From the NCBI RefSeq assembly GCF_000613125.1, contig NZ_HG964497.1, forward strand, positions 4,489,127 through 4,553,126: a stretch of 64,000 nt of DNA, in the 5' to 3' direction. This DNA is from Bacillus sp. EB01. GTDB lineage: Bacteria; Bacillota; Bacilli; Bacillales; Cytobacillaceae. Shown piece by piece: positions 28,796 through 38,145 of this stretch; the first letter of the stretch is position 1, and each line of letters starts with the position of its first letter. The notes below the pieces were generated by a model. It was given only the letters and a program-made list of their open reading frames with translations, was not told the DNA's origin and made no database searches. The position numbers and the translations under genes are program-made.

Positions 28796-29404
28796 GTGTT
28801 TGCGAATACCGGTGCTGCGGAAGATAAGAATGTTAAAATGGTTGCTTATACTATTATCCTGTTTATTAGCAGCTTATTTGCTCCATTTATAATTGTTGCT
28901 TCAATACAAAGCATGTTCTTCTATAAAAGGGAATATTGGTTTTTTGAAACTCCCGCATCAGCTTATTTGATCTTCATGGGAGGGATGTTTCTAGCTGCGA
29001 TTGTAATGTCCGCTTATTTGATATTGAATTGGAAGTGGGAACATAAACGATTGCCGTGGATTTTAGCTGGAGGACTTGTTTTATGTATTCCTTTGCTTGC
29101 CGCTGGGATTGATCATTATTACTACGCGAATGAAAAAGGTGTTTATTTAAATGAGGCTGCCGGAGTTGGTACAAAGGAATATAAATGGACTAAATTTACG
29201 GCGGTAAAGATGGTTTATGTTAAAAGCAATCAGGGCCAGGTGAGCCTTGATAACTATACCTTTACAACTGAGGGCGGGGAAAAGGTTGTACTGAGAAATT
29301 CCAATAAATTTTATGATGCCAAGCCGCGGATTGACGAGGTTATTGAAGGACAGGGATTAAAGGTTTCAGACAACTTCGATAATCCGATTATGGAAAAACA
29401 ATAA
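28796..29404 (+). CDS. Hypothetical membrane protein
   Basis: 202 residues. Three hydrophobic helices (about residues 16-38, 53-75 and 84-103) are followed by a roughly 95-residue polar domain with GVYLNEAAGVGTKEYKWTKF and a TTEGGEKVVLRNSNKF strand pattern that looks like a small beta domain. I do not recognise the family. GTG start with AGGGGG about 8 nt upstream. Probably cotranscribed with the aldolase gene; no functional link is evident. Confidence 0.7.
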   Translation: MFANTGAAEDKNVKMVAYTIILFISSLFAPFIIVASIQSMFFYKREYWFFETPASAYLIFMGGMFLAAIVMSAYLILNWKWEHKRLPWILAGGLVLCIPLLAAGIDHYYYANEKGVYLNEAAGVGTKEYKWTKFTAVKMVYVKSNQGQVSLDNYTFTTEGGEKVVLRNSNKFYDAKPRIDEVIEGQGLKVSDNFDNPIMEKQ

Positions 29405-29410
29405 TCAAAA

Positions 29411-29443
29411 GAAGCGCCTTCAAAATGAAGTGCGCTTCTTCTA
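29411..29443. terminator. Bidirectional terminator after the membrane protein gene
   Basis: GAAGCGC-CTTC-AAAA-TGAAG-TGCGCTTC hairpin between convergent genes, ending a few bases before the esterase-like stop. Confidence 0.75.
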
Positions 29444-30715
29444 TTAAGAAAGGGTCTCGGGTCCTTTAAATATGTCCAACGGTTCTAGGGCAAAGGATTG
29501 ATCAACATATATAAATGCATCATACCTTTCGGAAATAACCGAAGGAACATAATTACCATAATGCTCGTACTCGGGATTGTAGACAACACCAATTGCGCGA
29601 TGGCCAATACGCTCGGAAAACAGGTTACGGTTCTCCTCGGTAAATAAAAGCCATTTATTATAGTCGCCAGCCTGGTGCAAAGCATCTTCCCAACTGAAAG
29701 CCTGTGCGGGTGGCACGTCCATTTCTTCATAAGGTGAGCCCCAGGCTTCCCCCGCGATGACGGTCCCGCGGTGGGTGCCGAATCCGGTGATGAATACATC
29801 CTTCTTTCGATTTTGTTCCCTGACGATCTGGCCCACATTGATCATACCGGCTTCCCTCATATCGGTGGCCCTTGCATCCCCAACATGAGTATTATGCTCC
29901 CATATTATAGCGCGGGCGTCGGGACCATGAAATTTCAAAATCGCATTCAAAGCTTCGACCATATGCATATCCCGTGTATTCCAGGATTCAGAATCGCTTA
30001 AAACCATTAATCGATAATATTGTTCGGCATTGGCAGCGACAAGCGCGTTCACTTCAAGGCTTAGAGCTGCTTCCGAATCATTTGGGTCTGTTTCAACTGA
30101 CTTACGGATTCTCGACAATAAGTCAACAACTTCATTTGAGCATCCTTCAGACAGATAACCAGCGGAGATTGCGTACGTTTCATTGTTCCGGTTAAAAGGT
30201 TCGAAGCAGGAGAATGCCTTTATGGCAGCCGGCATCTCTGGAGAGTTGATTTTTTTAAGGTACGAGACTACTTCATCCATTGATTCCCACAAACTGTATA
30301 CATCCAGCCCATAAAATCCTGCTTTCTTTCCTTCCTCCAGATTCTTATTATGCTGTTTCAACCATTCGAGCAGTGATACGATTTCTTTGTTAGCCCACAT
30401 CCAGGTCGGCCATCTGTGAAATGCTTTTAAAACTTCTTCAGGGCTTCTATTGTCGGTTTGAGATTTTATATAGGAATTTACGGTGTGGCAAGCTGGCCAG
30501 TCTCCTTCAACAGCAATAAATGAAAATCCTTTCTCCTGTATCAGCCTCTTTGTGATTTCCGCCCGAAGTGTATAAAACTCTGACGTTCCATGTGAAGCTT
30601 CGCCAAGGAGCACAATCCGGGCCTCTCCCATTTTATCAATAAGAGAATTTAGGCCTTCTATATTTTCGAACGGGTGGGACCACTTCTCAATTGATTCCTT
30701 TAAGGGTATTTTCAT
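29444..30715 (-). CDS. Erythromycin esterase family protein
   Basis: A 423-residue protein of the EreA/EreB-like superfamily. Motifs include VLLGEASHGTSEFY (about residue 35, catalytic His/Glu region), FIAVEGDWPACHTVN, IIWEHNTHVGDARAT (second His region) and GFGTHRGTVIAG. Family members hydrolyse macrolide lactones in some bacteria, but many chromosomal Bacillus members have unknown substrates, so resistance should not be assumed. The ATG at 30715 has AGAGGTG upstream; an upstream extension of the frame lacks support. Single gene. Confidence 0.85.
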   Translation of the reverse strand: MKIPLKESIEKWSHPFENIEGLNSLIDKMGEARIVLLGEASHGTSEFYTLRAEITKRLIQEKGFSFIAVEGDWPACHTVNSYIKSQTDNRSPEEVLKAFHRWPTWMWANKEIVSLLEWLKQHNKNLEEGKKAGFYGLDVYSLWESMDEVVSYLKKINSPEMPAAIKAFSCFEPFNRNNETYAISAGYLSEGCSNEVVDLLSRIRKSVETDPNDSEAALSLEVNALVAANAEQYYRLMVLSDSESWNTRDMHMVEALNAILKFHGPDARAIIWEHNTHVGDARATDMREAGMINVGQIVREQNRKKDVFITGFGTHRGTVIAGEAWGSPYEEMDVPPAQAFSWEDALHQAGDYNKWLLFTEENRNLFSERIGHRAIGVVYNPEYEHYGNYVPSVISERYDAFIYVDQSFALEPLDIFKGPETLS

Positions 30716-30911
30716 ATATACACCTCTTTTGGCATAAATCTGTGTTAATACTTGTTGAAAATCAGCATAGTTTGTCTTTGCCTGCCGAAAGTTCCTTATT
30801 TTTATCATCACAATTTGTCAGTACTTGCGCTTGCCTGGGAAATAGATGTAGTAATATTTCCTGTTTTCTCGATTATTTTTCCGTCAGTATCAGGAGAGTA
30901 AATTTAATTTC

Positions 30912-31160
30912 TTAAATGAGTTGTTCGAAAACATTATTCAAGTGTTCAGCTCTGGTATCATCTTGTTCGTCACGGGCATAATTAATTTCCTCTGGCAGGA
31001 TCGTATTCAGGAATTGAATGTCCTTTTCTGATAAAGAACTTACGAATTCTTCCTCTGATGAATAATTTTTTTCGAGCAAGTCGTAAATACGCTTTCCTTG
31101 ACCATGTCCTTCAGTATAGTTCGAAACAATTTCCCTTAAGTATTGCAGTGATTGATCCAT
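30912..31160 (-). CDS. csgA: Sigma-G-dependent spore protein CsgA-like
   Basis: An 82-residue acidic protein matching Bacillus CsgA in length and order: MDQSLQYLREIVSNY, then YSSEEEFVSSLSEKDIQFLN, EEINYARDEQDDTRAEHLNNV and a terminal FEQLI. In B. subtilis the gene is transcribed by sigma-G in the forespore. Here it lies 17 bp downstream of gmhB on the same strand, so it may use readthrough as well as its own promoter. The ATG at 31160 has AAAGGAGG. Confidence 0.85.
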   Translation of the reverse strand: MDQSLQYLREIVSNYTEGHGQGKRIYDLLEKNYSSEEEFVSSLSEKDIQFLNTILPEEINYARDEQDDTRAEHLNNVFEQLI

Positions 31161-31177
31161 GTTTTTTCCTCCTTTAA

Positions 31178-31708
31178 TTACTCTTTTCCTATGAGTTCCA
31201 ATATTGGTTTGACTGCGGAAAGGAGTGTGGGTGCACTGTTGTCCGCGGAAGTGTCACCGTCTCCAATGAATACAGTTTTACAGCCAGCAGCCTTCCCGGC
31301 TTCGATGTCCCGCTCGTGATCTCCCACCATAACAGAAGCTTGCAGATCGATGTTATGTTTTTTCGCCAATTCTTCCAGCATCCCAGGGTTTGGTTTTCGG
31401 CAAATACAGCCTTCGTGCGGTTTATGAGGACAATAAGCAATATCTAAAATAGCTCCACCCTTTTCCTTAATCAATTCAATTAAATGATCGTGTACCTTTT
31501 CCAATTTTTGCTCAGTCATAAACCCAAGGCCAATGCCTCCTTGATTTGTTACGATTAAGACTGGATAGCCTGCTTTTGTAAGTTCAGCTACAGCCTCCGC
31601 GGCACCCTCGAGCAAGAATAATTGCTTTGGGGTATTAACAAATTTCACCCGTGTTGTCAAGACTTCATTTAAAACACCATCTCTATCCAGAAATACTGCA
31701 CTTTTCAA
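31178..31708 (-). CDS. gmhB: D-glycero-D-manno-heptose 1,7-bisphosphate 7-phosphatase-like (HAD-IIIA)
   Basis: A 176-residue HAD phosphatase. Motif I is FLDRDGVLNE (Asp8, Asp10), motif II is VTNQGGIG, the zinc site is CPHKPHEGCICRKP, and motif IV is MVGDHERDIEAG. The zinc loop is typical of GmhB/HisB-N enzymes. In Gram-positives these act on heptose for S-layer glycans or on related sugar bisphosphates; no heptose genes lie nearby, so the substrate is open. The ATG at 31708 has GGAGG upstream. csgA follows in the same direction. Confidence 0.88.
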   Translation of the reverse strand: MKSAVFLDRDGVLNEVLTTRVKFVNTPKQLFLLEGAAEAVAELTKAGYPVLIVTNQGGIGLGFMTEQKLEKVHDHLIELIKEKGGAILDIAYCPHKPHEGCICRKPNPGMLEELAKKHNIDLQASVMVGDHERDIEAGKAAGCKTVFIGDGDTSADNSAPTLLSAVKPILELIGKE

Positions 31709-31914
31709 TGGCCCACCTCCGCACTCTTTTAATAAAATGCCCTGAAGCGTCCTTAAATATTGGGCAAAGAACTTATAAAGTCTGTTCCTTTTTCAGATTA
31801 TGTCTAAACAGAATAAGCTGCAATTATATAAAGAAACCAGCAGGAGAGATGTCCACAATGATCAATTACACTATTCCAGTCATTTTCATTCTAGTATCTT
31901 ATGGACTCCCTTTT

Positions 31915-32066
31915 GTAAAGCCCGCCATATCTTTTCGAGGTTTGCACATTTTTTTTGCTTTATGAGACACTGTCTCGGTTTTATGCGCACTTTTTAAGTT
32001 CTATGTAACACTTCCAAAAATTTATGAAATACAAAATTAGTTTTATCAAGACTTACGGTTAATCAT
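31915..32066. repeat. Duplicated 150-bp block, copy 1, with phased TTTATG motifs (array C)
   Basis: In a 679-bp gap between divergent gmhB and yitT. TTTATG-type motifs start at 31959, 31980, 32000 (TCTATG), 32021 and 32042 (TTTATC), spacings 21, 20, 21 and 21 bp. Copy 2 repeats the block about 212 bp downstream with the phase kept. The flanks from 31709 to 31914 show no gene. Confidence 0.8.
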
Positions 32067-32126
32067 GATCGACCATAAATAAATGGACTAGTCTCCCTAT
32101 CTTGGGTATTCTAGCGTAACTCATCA

Positions 32127-32277
32127 GTAAAGCTTGCAATACTTTTCGGGATTTGCACATTTATTGGGCTTTATGAGACACTGTCTTGGTTTTATGCGCA
32201 CTTTTCAAGTTTTATGTAACACTTCCAAAAATTTATGAAATACAAAATTAAATTTATCAAGACTTACGGTTAATCAT
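32127..32277. repeat. Duplicated 150-bp block, copy 2, with phased TTTATG motifs (array C)
   Basis: Nearly identical to copy 1 from GTAAAGC..GC to GACTTACGGTTAATCAT. TTTATG/C motifs start at 32170, 32191, 32211, 32232 and 32253 (spacings 21, 20, 21 and 21 bp), with an extra TTTATT at 32160 replacing a T-run in copy 1. Copies are direct and 60 bp apart. The remaining 110 bp to yitT hold a TGCCGGCCCCTGGCA near-palindrome (from 32309) and the promoter. Confidence 0.8.
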
Positions 32278-32387
32278 TTAAAGTCTCTTAAACGATTCAG
32301 ACCAATGCCGGCCCCTGGCACCGCTTGTACTATTTTTTTACTTTATTGAATAAAATGGAACATACTTAAGAGCCGGGGAGAACCTAA

Positions 32388-33005
32388 ATGGAAATGATGC
32401 GTTTTATAAGGAAGGGTGGATTAGTTTTTGCTGGTGGTGCGATTCAGGGGATTGGCATGGGCCTTTTTTTGTTTCCTCATAGCATTCCTTCGGGAGGGGC
32501 TGGCGGCCTTGCAGTCCTGTTGCATTACTTTCTCCACTTAGATATGGGAATTGCCCTTTGGGCCGTCAATTTCTCTATGCTAGTATTGGCAATCAAATAC
32601 CTCGGCAATGAAAGTACGATTTGGACAATGGTTTCCATTACAGTGACGTCAGCATCGATATATGTTAGTCAAAAAACAATAGACATCCCATTTCGGAATG
32701 TCTGGTTAGACTTACTGATTGGCTCACTCTTTCTCGGAGTGGGAGTCGGCCTGCTTTTAAGGCAGGGGGTCTCAAATGGAGGAGTTGGAGTCCTTGCTCT
32801 TATTATTTCAAATATAAAAGGAATCTTACCTGGGAAACCGTTGTTTTGGATAAATGGCTGCATCTTTATCCTGACAGCCTCAATCATTGCTTGGGAGATC
32901 ATTATTCAGGCATTGATCAGCCAGTGGATTTCAGCAAAGATTATCGATATCGTCTTCAAAGTCCGTCTTTATAGTGCGTATTCACTTGCATTTAGGAAAA
33001 AGTAA
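32388..33005 (+). CDS. YitT family membrane protein (short form)
   Basis: 205 residues with about five helices. PSGGAGGLAVLLHY (about residue 36) and LRQGVSNGGVGVLALII (about 128) are the two pseudo-repeated YitT motifs. Typical YitT proteins are near 280-290 residues and carry a C-terminal DUF2179 domain; that domain is absent here, so this belongs to the shorter subfamily. Function unknown. The ATG at 32388 has GGGGAG upstream. Convergent with the MFS gene, with only 9 bp between stops. Confidence 0.85.
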   Translation: MEMMRFIRKGGLVFAGGAIQGIGMGLFLFPHSIPSGGAGGLAVLLHYFLHLDMGIALWAVNFSMLVLAIKYLGNESTIWTMVSITVTSASIYVSQKTIDIPFRNVWLDLLIGSLFLGVGVGLLLRQGVSNGGVGVLALIISNIKGILPGKPLFWINGCIFILTASIIAWEIIIQALISQWISAKIIDIVFKVRLYSAYSLAFRKK

Positions 33006-33014
33006 TCCCTGGGC

Positions 33015-34259
33015 TTATACATAATTGTAACGGAAGGAGAATTTGCTTTTATCCTTTTTGTCATCATTACTGGACTTGACATGGATAAGCAGCAAACATA
33101 ATAGACCTACTATCAATGTTAAGGAAGCAATTGTGAGAAACATTCCCGTTCTGGACCATTCTATGAGCCGAGTAAAAATAGGCGGTCCGATGGCTACGCC
33201 AATAAATCTTACTGATCCATATAGCGAGGTTACAAATCCACGCCGTTCTTTTCCAACCGACCCAGTAATTAAACTGTTCAGGCATGGCAGCACAAGGCCA
33301 GTTCCCACGCTGCTTAGTACCAGTACGATTAGGAAAGGAATTAATTTTTCGAAGAAAACGAGCAAAGAATACGAGACAGTCATTAATAATAATCCTAAGA
33401 CGATAAGCCTTTTCATAGCCGTAGTATTTTTTCCTATCTTGCTGCCGGTAATGTAGGATGTTATGCCCATCACCAATAAAGGGATAGCTAGGACAAGCCC
33501 TTTCATCACTCCGTCAAGTTTATATTGCTTTTCAAGTACATCTGATAGGTAAAAAAGGATGCCGAAAAGTGTAAACAAGCAAGTAGCACCTGCTAAATAG
33601 GTTGTTAAAAGCCAGCGTCCCTCAAACTTGAATACACTTGCAAGGCCTCTCATATACTTCCCAAATGGTGGCGGTGCTTGCCGATGGCTTTTTTCTTTAA
33701 TGAAAAATAACGTTAGCAATATGGATATTGCACATATAGCCGGGAAGGCAAAAAAGACTGCAAACCAGGTGATAAGACCGAATAGCGAGCCCAATATAGG
33801 AGAGAGAACCTTTCCCAGTCCATTGGAAGCCTCAACAATTCCGAGAACCCTGCTTTGCTGTCCACCCTTAAAAAGATCTCCAGTCAAGGCCATTGCAATT
33901 GGGGCTGTCCCTGCTGCACCAATCCCCTGAAAGACCCTGCCGACAAGAATCCATATATACGGGTCGTCTAAAGCTGATGAAGCGAAACCGGCTAGAAGCC
34001 CCCCAAGTCCGTAAAGAAGCAACGCAGGCAAAATGATGATTTTCCTTGAATAGCGGTCTGAAAGGTAGCCAAGGATCGGAATAAAGATAGCAGCCGCAAT
34101 CGAAAAAACTGTAATAGTAAGGCTCGCTTGCAGTTGTGATAATCCCAGCTCGGTTTTCATCTGGGGCAATATAGGGATAAGCATTGAATTCCCCAGTGTC
34201 ATAATCAATGGGATTGAACCGATCGCGGCAACTGTCATGCCGTTATTTTTTTTTGTCAC
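33015..34259 (-). CDS. MFS drug-efflux-type transporter
   Basis: A 414-residue, 12-helix MFS carrier. Motif A between helices 2 and 3 is [10 protein letters not shown], and motif C of drug:H+ antiporters appears as [17 protein letters not shown] after [11 protein letters not shown] in helix 5. It resembles Bmr/Blt-type exporters. The substrate cannot be told. The GTG start at 34259 has AAGGAAGTG 9 nt upstream. The DUF3231 gene lies 24 bp upstream in the same direction, so the two may share a transcript. Confidence 0.88.
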   Translation of the reverse strand: MTKKNNGMTVAAIGSIPLIMTLGNSMLIPILPQMKTELGLSQLQASLTITVFSIAAAIFIPILGYLSDRYSRKIIILPALLLYGLGGLLAGFASSALDDPYIWILVGRVFQGIGAAGTAPIAMALTGDLFKGGQQSRVLGIVEASNGLGKVLSPILGSLFGLITWFAVFFAFPAICAISILLTLFFIKEKSHRQAPPPFGKYMRGLASVFKFEGRWLLTTYLAGATCLFTLFGILFYLSDVLEKQYKLDGVMKGLVLAIPLLVMGITSYITGSKIGKNTTAMKRLIVLGLLLMTVSYSLLVFFEKLIPFLIVLVLSSVGTGLVLPCLNSLITGSVGKERRGFVTSLYGSVRFIGVAIGPPIFTRLIEWSRTGMFLTIASLTLIVGLLCLLLIHVKSSNDDKKDKSKFSFRYNYV

Positions 34260-34283
34260 CGGGATTCACTTCCTTAAAATCAA

Positions 34284-34784
34284 TTATTTTAAGTTTAATG
34301 GAGGCAGAATTAGCCATCCTTTTTGCTTCATGATTTCAGCGAGCTTATCGGCATATTCAGCCTTTTGTGTCAGGAAATCGCCAAACATGGAACGAATATC
34401 TTCCCTGATTGCAAGGCTCATTATATAACTTGCCAACACGTTGCTTCCTCCAATATCCCTGGAAAGGAGGGCGGCAATTTCAGGGTCATTGAAGCGTGCT
34501 CCTGCAGGGATGTCCTCTGCAGATACATTTGGTCTATCCGGAGGAGCAGGGGGGAGACGGATGCCATTTTCTTTTAGTACTGCTTCAACCTGCTGTTCTT
34601 CCTGTTTAACGCAATTTTCCATCAAATCTTCAATAAAAACCTTTAAATCATGGTCCCCTGAATGATTAGAGAACACCTGCAAGGCGACCAGGTATGCCTT
34701 TGTCCCAAGAAGATGTGACCATAGATGAAAAACTTCCCCTGCATGGAGGGGTTCATCCTGGGGGTTGCCACTCATGATTCCCAT
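34284..34784 (-). CDS. DUF3231 family protein
   Basis: A 166-residue helical protein of the ferritin-like DUF3231 group: FHLWSHLLGTKAYLV at the start, HDLKVFIEDLMENCVKQEEQ (acidic, metal-ligand-like helix), then RLPPAPPDRP and a second helical half (LSRDIGGSNVLASYIMSLAIRED). Most family members have two such repeats; this is the single-repeat size. Role unknown, common in spore formers. The ATG at 34784 has GGAG at 8 nt. The MFS gene follows. Confidence 0.82.
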   Translation of the reverse strand: MGIMSGNPQDEPLHAGEVFHLWSHLLGTKAYLVALQVFSNHSGDHDLKVFIEDLMENCVKQEEQQVEAVLKENGIRLPPAPPDRPNVSAEDIPAGARFNDPEIAALLSRDIGGSNVLASYIMSLAIREDIRSMFGDFLTQKAEYADKLAEIMKQKGWLILPPLNLK

Positions 34785-34871
34785 TCAATTCACTCCATTC
34801 TTAAAATCATGTGATTAGTCTTCGTTTAACTGAAAAGAAAATTACGTACCATTTCTTGGTATAGAACAAAT

Positions 34872-34992
34872 GCGGAAGCGCCTTCATGGCAGGCATGGAG
34901 CCGCCTGCTCTTCTATGTTAATTCAAAAGGTGCTTTCCTTTGTGTTTGCGATGATTATTCTCAGAAGTACTATTCTCAGAAGTTTTTTCAAC
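34872..34992. repeat. Degenerate repeat fragment
   Basis: GCGGAAGCGCCTT and GAGCCGCCTGC resemble the ends of the dispersed repeat. GCGATGATTATTCTCAGAAG (34945-34964) is the reverse complement of a block in copy 2 (24418-24690), and ATTCTCAGAAG occurs twice here within 25 bp. Confidence 0.45.
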
Positions 34993-35029
34993 TATTGCCA
35001 AAATAAAAAAGGCGGCATTTTTGCCCCCC

Positions 35030-35302
35030 TTAACTTTTCACGCCATATAAAATACAGCCAACTCCAGCAAATACCCAAAACATTTTTATTAGTGATACCT
35101 TTTCTACTATACCTATTAATCCAATGGTAGTTGTAGACAAAAGAATAATTGGACCTATTAAGGCAAGGGAACTATTAATCAAAAGTGCCTTTTCGATTGC
35201 ATTGAATTTAATCATCAGGAGGGCGGCAAAAATTTCTATCCCTCCGGATACGAGGCGCAGCAACGCCATGGCCAGAACCGTTTTTTCAATTACTGTAAAC
35301 AT
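35030..35302 (-). CDS. yqhV: YqhV family protein (DUF2619)
   Basis: A 90-residue membrane protein with three helices: MFTVIEKTVLAMALLRLVSG at the start, FAALLMIKFNAIEKAL and SSLALIGPIILL in the middle, and IKMFWVFAGVGCILY at the end. Length and order match Bacillus YqhV, which sits next to spoIIIA genes in B. subtilis; here it stands alone. The ATG at 35302 has GGAGG 6 nt upstream; a nominal ATG 12 nt earlier overlaps that site. Confidence 0.85.
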   Translation of the reverse strand: MFTVIEKTVLAMALLRLVSGGIEIFAALLMIKFNAIEKALLINSSLALIGPIILLSTTTIGLIGIVEKVSLIKMFWVFAGVGCILYGVKS

Positions 35303-35439
35303 AACGCCCTCCATTTTCTATGTCTCTACACTATATGCACAAACCTTTGAGACAAGCACCCGCCTTTGGATAAAAAAACATATTAAGGATACATTAGGAA
35401 CGATAAAAATGACTATCTTGCATACGTGGGGTTAGGTAT

Positions 35440-36996
35440 ATGAAACTTAGAAGAAACAAGCCGATAAGTAAAAAGGAAATATTGAATGAGGAAACGTCAA
35501 AGCCAATAAGCAAGGAGTATCAAGAAAATATAGAAACCCTAAAGCGTCTCTTTAAAGATTGTTCGGACATAGTGTTTAGGGAATTTCGAACAGGTGATAG
35601 GCAATCGTGTTTAATCTTTGTGGATGGCCTCATTGATTCTCCAAGCATACAGCTCCATGCCATTAAACAGCTTTTGGACAGCAGTGACCTAAATAACCTG
35701 ACAGCTAAATATGTAATGGATGAAATTGTTTCGATTAACTCAGTAAAAGAAACGGATTCATTGGATGACTCTGTTAAGAAAGTACTCGCCGGAAATACAA
35801 TCCTAATTATTGAAGGATTAGAAAAAGCACTGTCATTTGATTCGAAGGGCGGGGCCAGGAGAAGTGTTGCCGAGCCTGAAAGTGAAACAGCTGTCCGTGG
35901 GCCGCGTGAAGGTTTTACAGAAAGCTTAAGGGTGAACACGTCGCTTGTCAGGCATAAAATCCGTTCTAATCGGCTCAAAATCATTTCGAAGGAAATTGGA
36001 GAAGAAACTGCCACAGGGGTTGCTGTGTTGTATATTGAAGGGCTCGCTGCTCCTGAGCTTGTTAAAGAAGTGGAATCAAGGCTTGATCGGATCAAAATTG
36101 ACGGGATTCTCGAAAGCGGCTATATAGAAGAGTTTATTGAAGATAATCCATGGAGCCCGTTTCCACAAATTCAAAATACTGAAAGACCGGACACGGTTGC
36201 GGCAAACCTATTGGAAGGCAGGATTGCAATTATTGTTGACGGGACACCGTTTGTTTTAATCCTGCCAGTAGTGTTCTGGCAATTTCTGCAGGCAAGCGAG
36301 GATTATTACAATCGCTTCCATATTTCCGTTTTTCTTCGGCTCATCAGGGTTATTTTTATTGTAATTGCTCTTGAGCTACCAGCTTTATATATTGCCGTTA
36401 CAACTTTCCATCAGGAAATGATACCTACTAATTTGTTATTTAGTTTTGCTGCCAGCAGGGAGGCTATCCCATTTCCGGCTTTTATCGAGGCTATGATCAT
36501 GGAGCTTTCTTTTGAGGCATTGCGAGAGGCCGGGATTCGACTCCCGAAAATAGTTGGACAGGCGGTAAGTATCCTTGGGGCACTAGTCATCGGCCAGTCT
36601 GCAGTTGAAGCAGGGATTGTCTCCGCCCCCATGGTAATCATTGTGTCCATAACAGGGATTGCATCATTTACAATTCCACGTTTTAACTTAGCAATTTCTA
36701 TTCGATTGCTGCGGTTTCCTTTAATGATTCTGGCTGGTATGTTTGGCCTTTTTGGTATCGTGATCGGATCAATGATTATTTTTACTCATCTTTGTAATTT
36801 GAGATCATTCGGTGTACCATACTTTTCACCGTTTGCACCCTTGTCCTTCAAGGAGTTAAAGGACGTTTTTCTGAGGGCTCCATGGTGGGCAAACGATTTG
36901 AGGCCTAAACAATTTGTTAAGGAAAATCGTGTTAGAGAAGCATCAAATTTAAAACCTACGCCAGGAAAATTGGGTGAAGAAGGAGGAACTTCATGA
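35440..36996 (+). CDS. Spore germination receptor A subunit (GerAA family)
   Basis: 518 residues. A cytosolic N-terminal domain (1-270) includes the family block RGPREGFTESLRVN with NTSLVRHKIRS, and EGLEKALSFDSKGG. About five or six membrane helices follow (LELPALYIAVTTFH, GISAPMV-like IVSAPMVIIV), then a short cytosolic tail. Together with the B and C subunits it forms a germinant-gated channel in the spore inner membrane. First gene of a four-gene operon; its stop overlaps the C-subunit start by 4 nt. The germinant cannot be predicted. Confidence 0.93.
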   Translation: MKLRRNKPISKKEILNEETSKPISKEYQENIETLKRLFKDCSDIVFREFRTGDRQSCLIFVDGLIDSPSIQLHAIKQLLDSSDLNNLTAKYVMDEIVSINSVKETDSLDDSVKKVLAGNTILIIEGLEKALSFDSKGGARRSVAEPESETAVRGPREGFTESLRVNTSLVRHKIRSNRLKIISKEIGEETATGVAVLYIEGLAAPELVKEVESRLDRIKIDGILESGYIEEFIEDNPWSPFPQIQNTERPDTVAANLLEGRIAIIVDGTPFVLILPVVFWQFLQASEDYYNRFHISVFLRLIRVIFIVIALELPALYIAVTTFHQEMIPTNLLFSFAASREAIPFPAFIEAMIMELSFEALREAGIRLPKIVGQAVSILGALVIGQSAVEAGIVSAPMVIIVSITGIASFTIPRFNLAISIRLLRFPLMILAGMFGLFGIVIGSMIIFTHLCNLRSFGVPYFSPFAPLSFKELKDVFLRAPWWANDLRPKQFVKENRVREASNLKPTPGKLGEEGGTS

Positions 36997-38141
36997 GCAG
37001 GTTGAAACTCCTTTATTCAATCATATGTACAGTCGTTCTTACTGGCTGCTGGGATCGTACTGAAATCAATGACATGGCGTTTGTTATTGCTACTGGTGTA
37101 GATAAGGGAGAGAAGGATAACTACAGTGTCTCGGCGCAGATACCCCTTCCGAGTGCAATGGGGGGAGCTGGATCGAGCGGCGGCGGTGGAGGAACCACTG
37201 GAGGACCATACTTTGTGATAATGGGCAAGGGAAGAAGCATTAAGGAAAGCTATGATGATATGCAAATCAGAATGTCAAGGGAGCTTTACCTCGCTCACCG
37301 CCGAGTAATCGTCATAGGTGAAGATATGGCCCGAGAAGGAATTCGCCAGCCGATTGAAACAATCCTTCTGCAGCCGCAATCAAGGCTTTCTACCTTTTTA
37401 GTGATTTCCAAAGGGAAAGCATTCGATATGTTGTCAACCCAGCCTAAAATGGAAAAGCTTCCTGGGGAGGCAATACGTGAAATGGCGAAAAGTAACCTTG
37501 GAATGACTATAAAAGATGTAATCCTTGATATCGAACGCCCTGGCAAGGTGGCCGTTGTACCAGTTATTAGTACTGCTGATGAAAAGGGTTCAGCAAAAGA
37601 AGGCAAGGAAATTATTATGCAGGATTATGCTGTTTTCTGGCGGGATAGGATGAAATTTATAACAAATAAAAAGGAATCTTTAGGAATTCTTTGGCTTTTT
37701 GAAAAAATGGATACAAAAGCAATCACATTCCCAGTCCAGCCTGGCAGACATATGAGCCTTCAAATAATCGAAAGCAGATTCAGGCCAATCTATGCCTTGA
37801 AGAAGGGAAAGCCTAGCTTCACTATCCGCATAGAGGCTGCAAGTATATTAATGGACAATGATTCAAATATAGAGTTGGATGATGCCAAAACGTACGGACA
37901 TATTAAAAAAATGTTGGAAAAAGAAATAAAAGGGCAAGTCGAGGCAATTCTTAATCGTGCACATAAAGAGAAAGCTGATGTTGCAGGGCTGGGATGGTAC
38001 CTATATAAATCACACCATTCTAGATGGGATTCTGAATGGAAAGAAAATTGGTATGAAAAGCTTCCAGAACTGGATTTTACCGTTCAGGTCGACTGCGACA
38101 TTCAGAGAATGAGTAATTCAGGTCTTCAAGTAAAGGAATGA
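36993..38141 (+). CDS. Spore germination lipoprotein, C subunit (Ger(x)C family)
   Basis: 382 residues. A lipoprotein signal peptide ends in VLTGC (Cys19), followed by the family start WDRTEINDMAFV. Domains I-III of GerC follow, including RMSRELYLAHRRVIVIGEDMA. An uncommon Gly/Ser-rich loop (residues about 56-71, GGAGSSGGGGG) replaces the usual short linker near the N-terminus. It anchors on the outer side of the spore inner membrane and is needed for receptor assembly. Overlaps the A gene by 4 nt. Confidence 0.93.
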   Translation: MSRLKLLYSIICTVVLTGCWDRTEINDMAFVIATGVDKGEKDNYSVSAQIPLPSAMGGAGSSGGGGGTTGGPYFVIMGKGRSIKESYDDMQIRMSRELYLAHRRVIVIGEDMAREGIRQPIETILLQPQSRLSTFLVISKGKAFDMLSTQPKMEKLPGEAIREMAKSNLGMTIKDVILDIERPGKVAVVPVISTADEKGSAKEGKEIIMQDYAVFWRDRMKFITNKKESLGILWLFEKMDTKAITFPVQPGRHMSLQIIESRFRPIYALKKGKPSFTIRIEAASILMDNDSNIELDDAKTYGHIKKMLEKEIKGQVEAILNRAHKEKADVAGLGWYLYKSHHSRWDSEWKENWYEKLPELDFTVQVDCDIQRMSNSGLQVKE

Positions 38142-38145
38142 CGTT

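Noticed and set aside
29444-30715. Acquired macrolide resistance gene
   Set aside because: Only the superfamily is visible, and the gene has typical host composition with no mobile element around it; many chromosomal relatives have no resistance role.
31651-31965. 104-codon frame overlapping gmhB and array C
   Set aside because: It runs over an antisense coding region and the repeat; poor codon use and no start signal.
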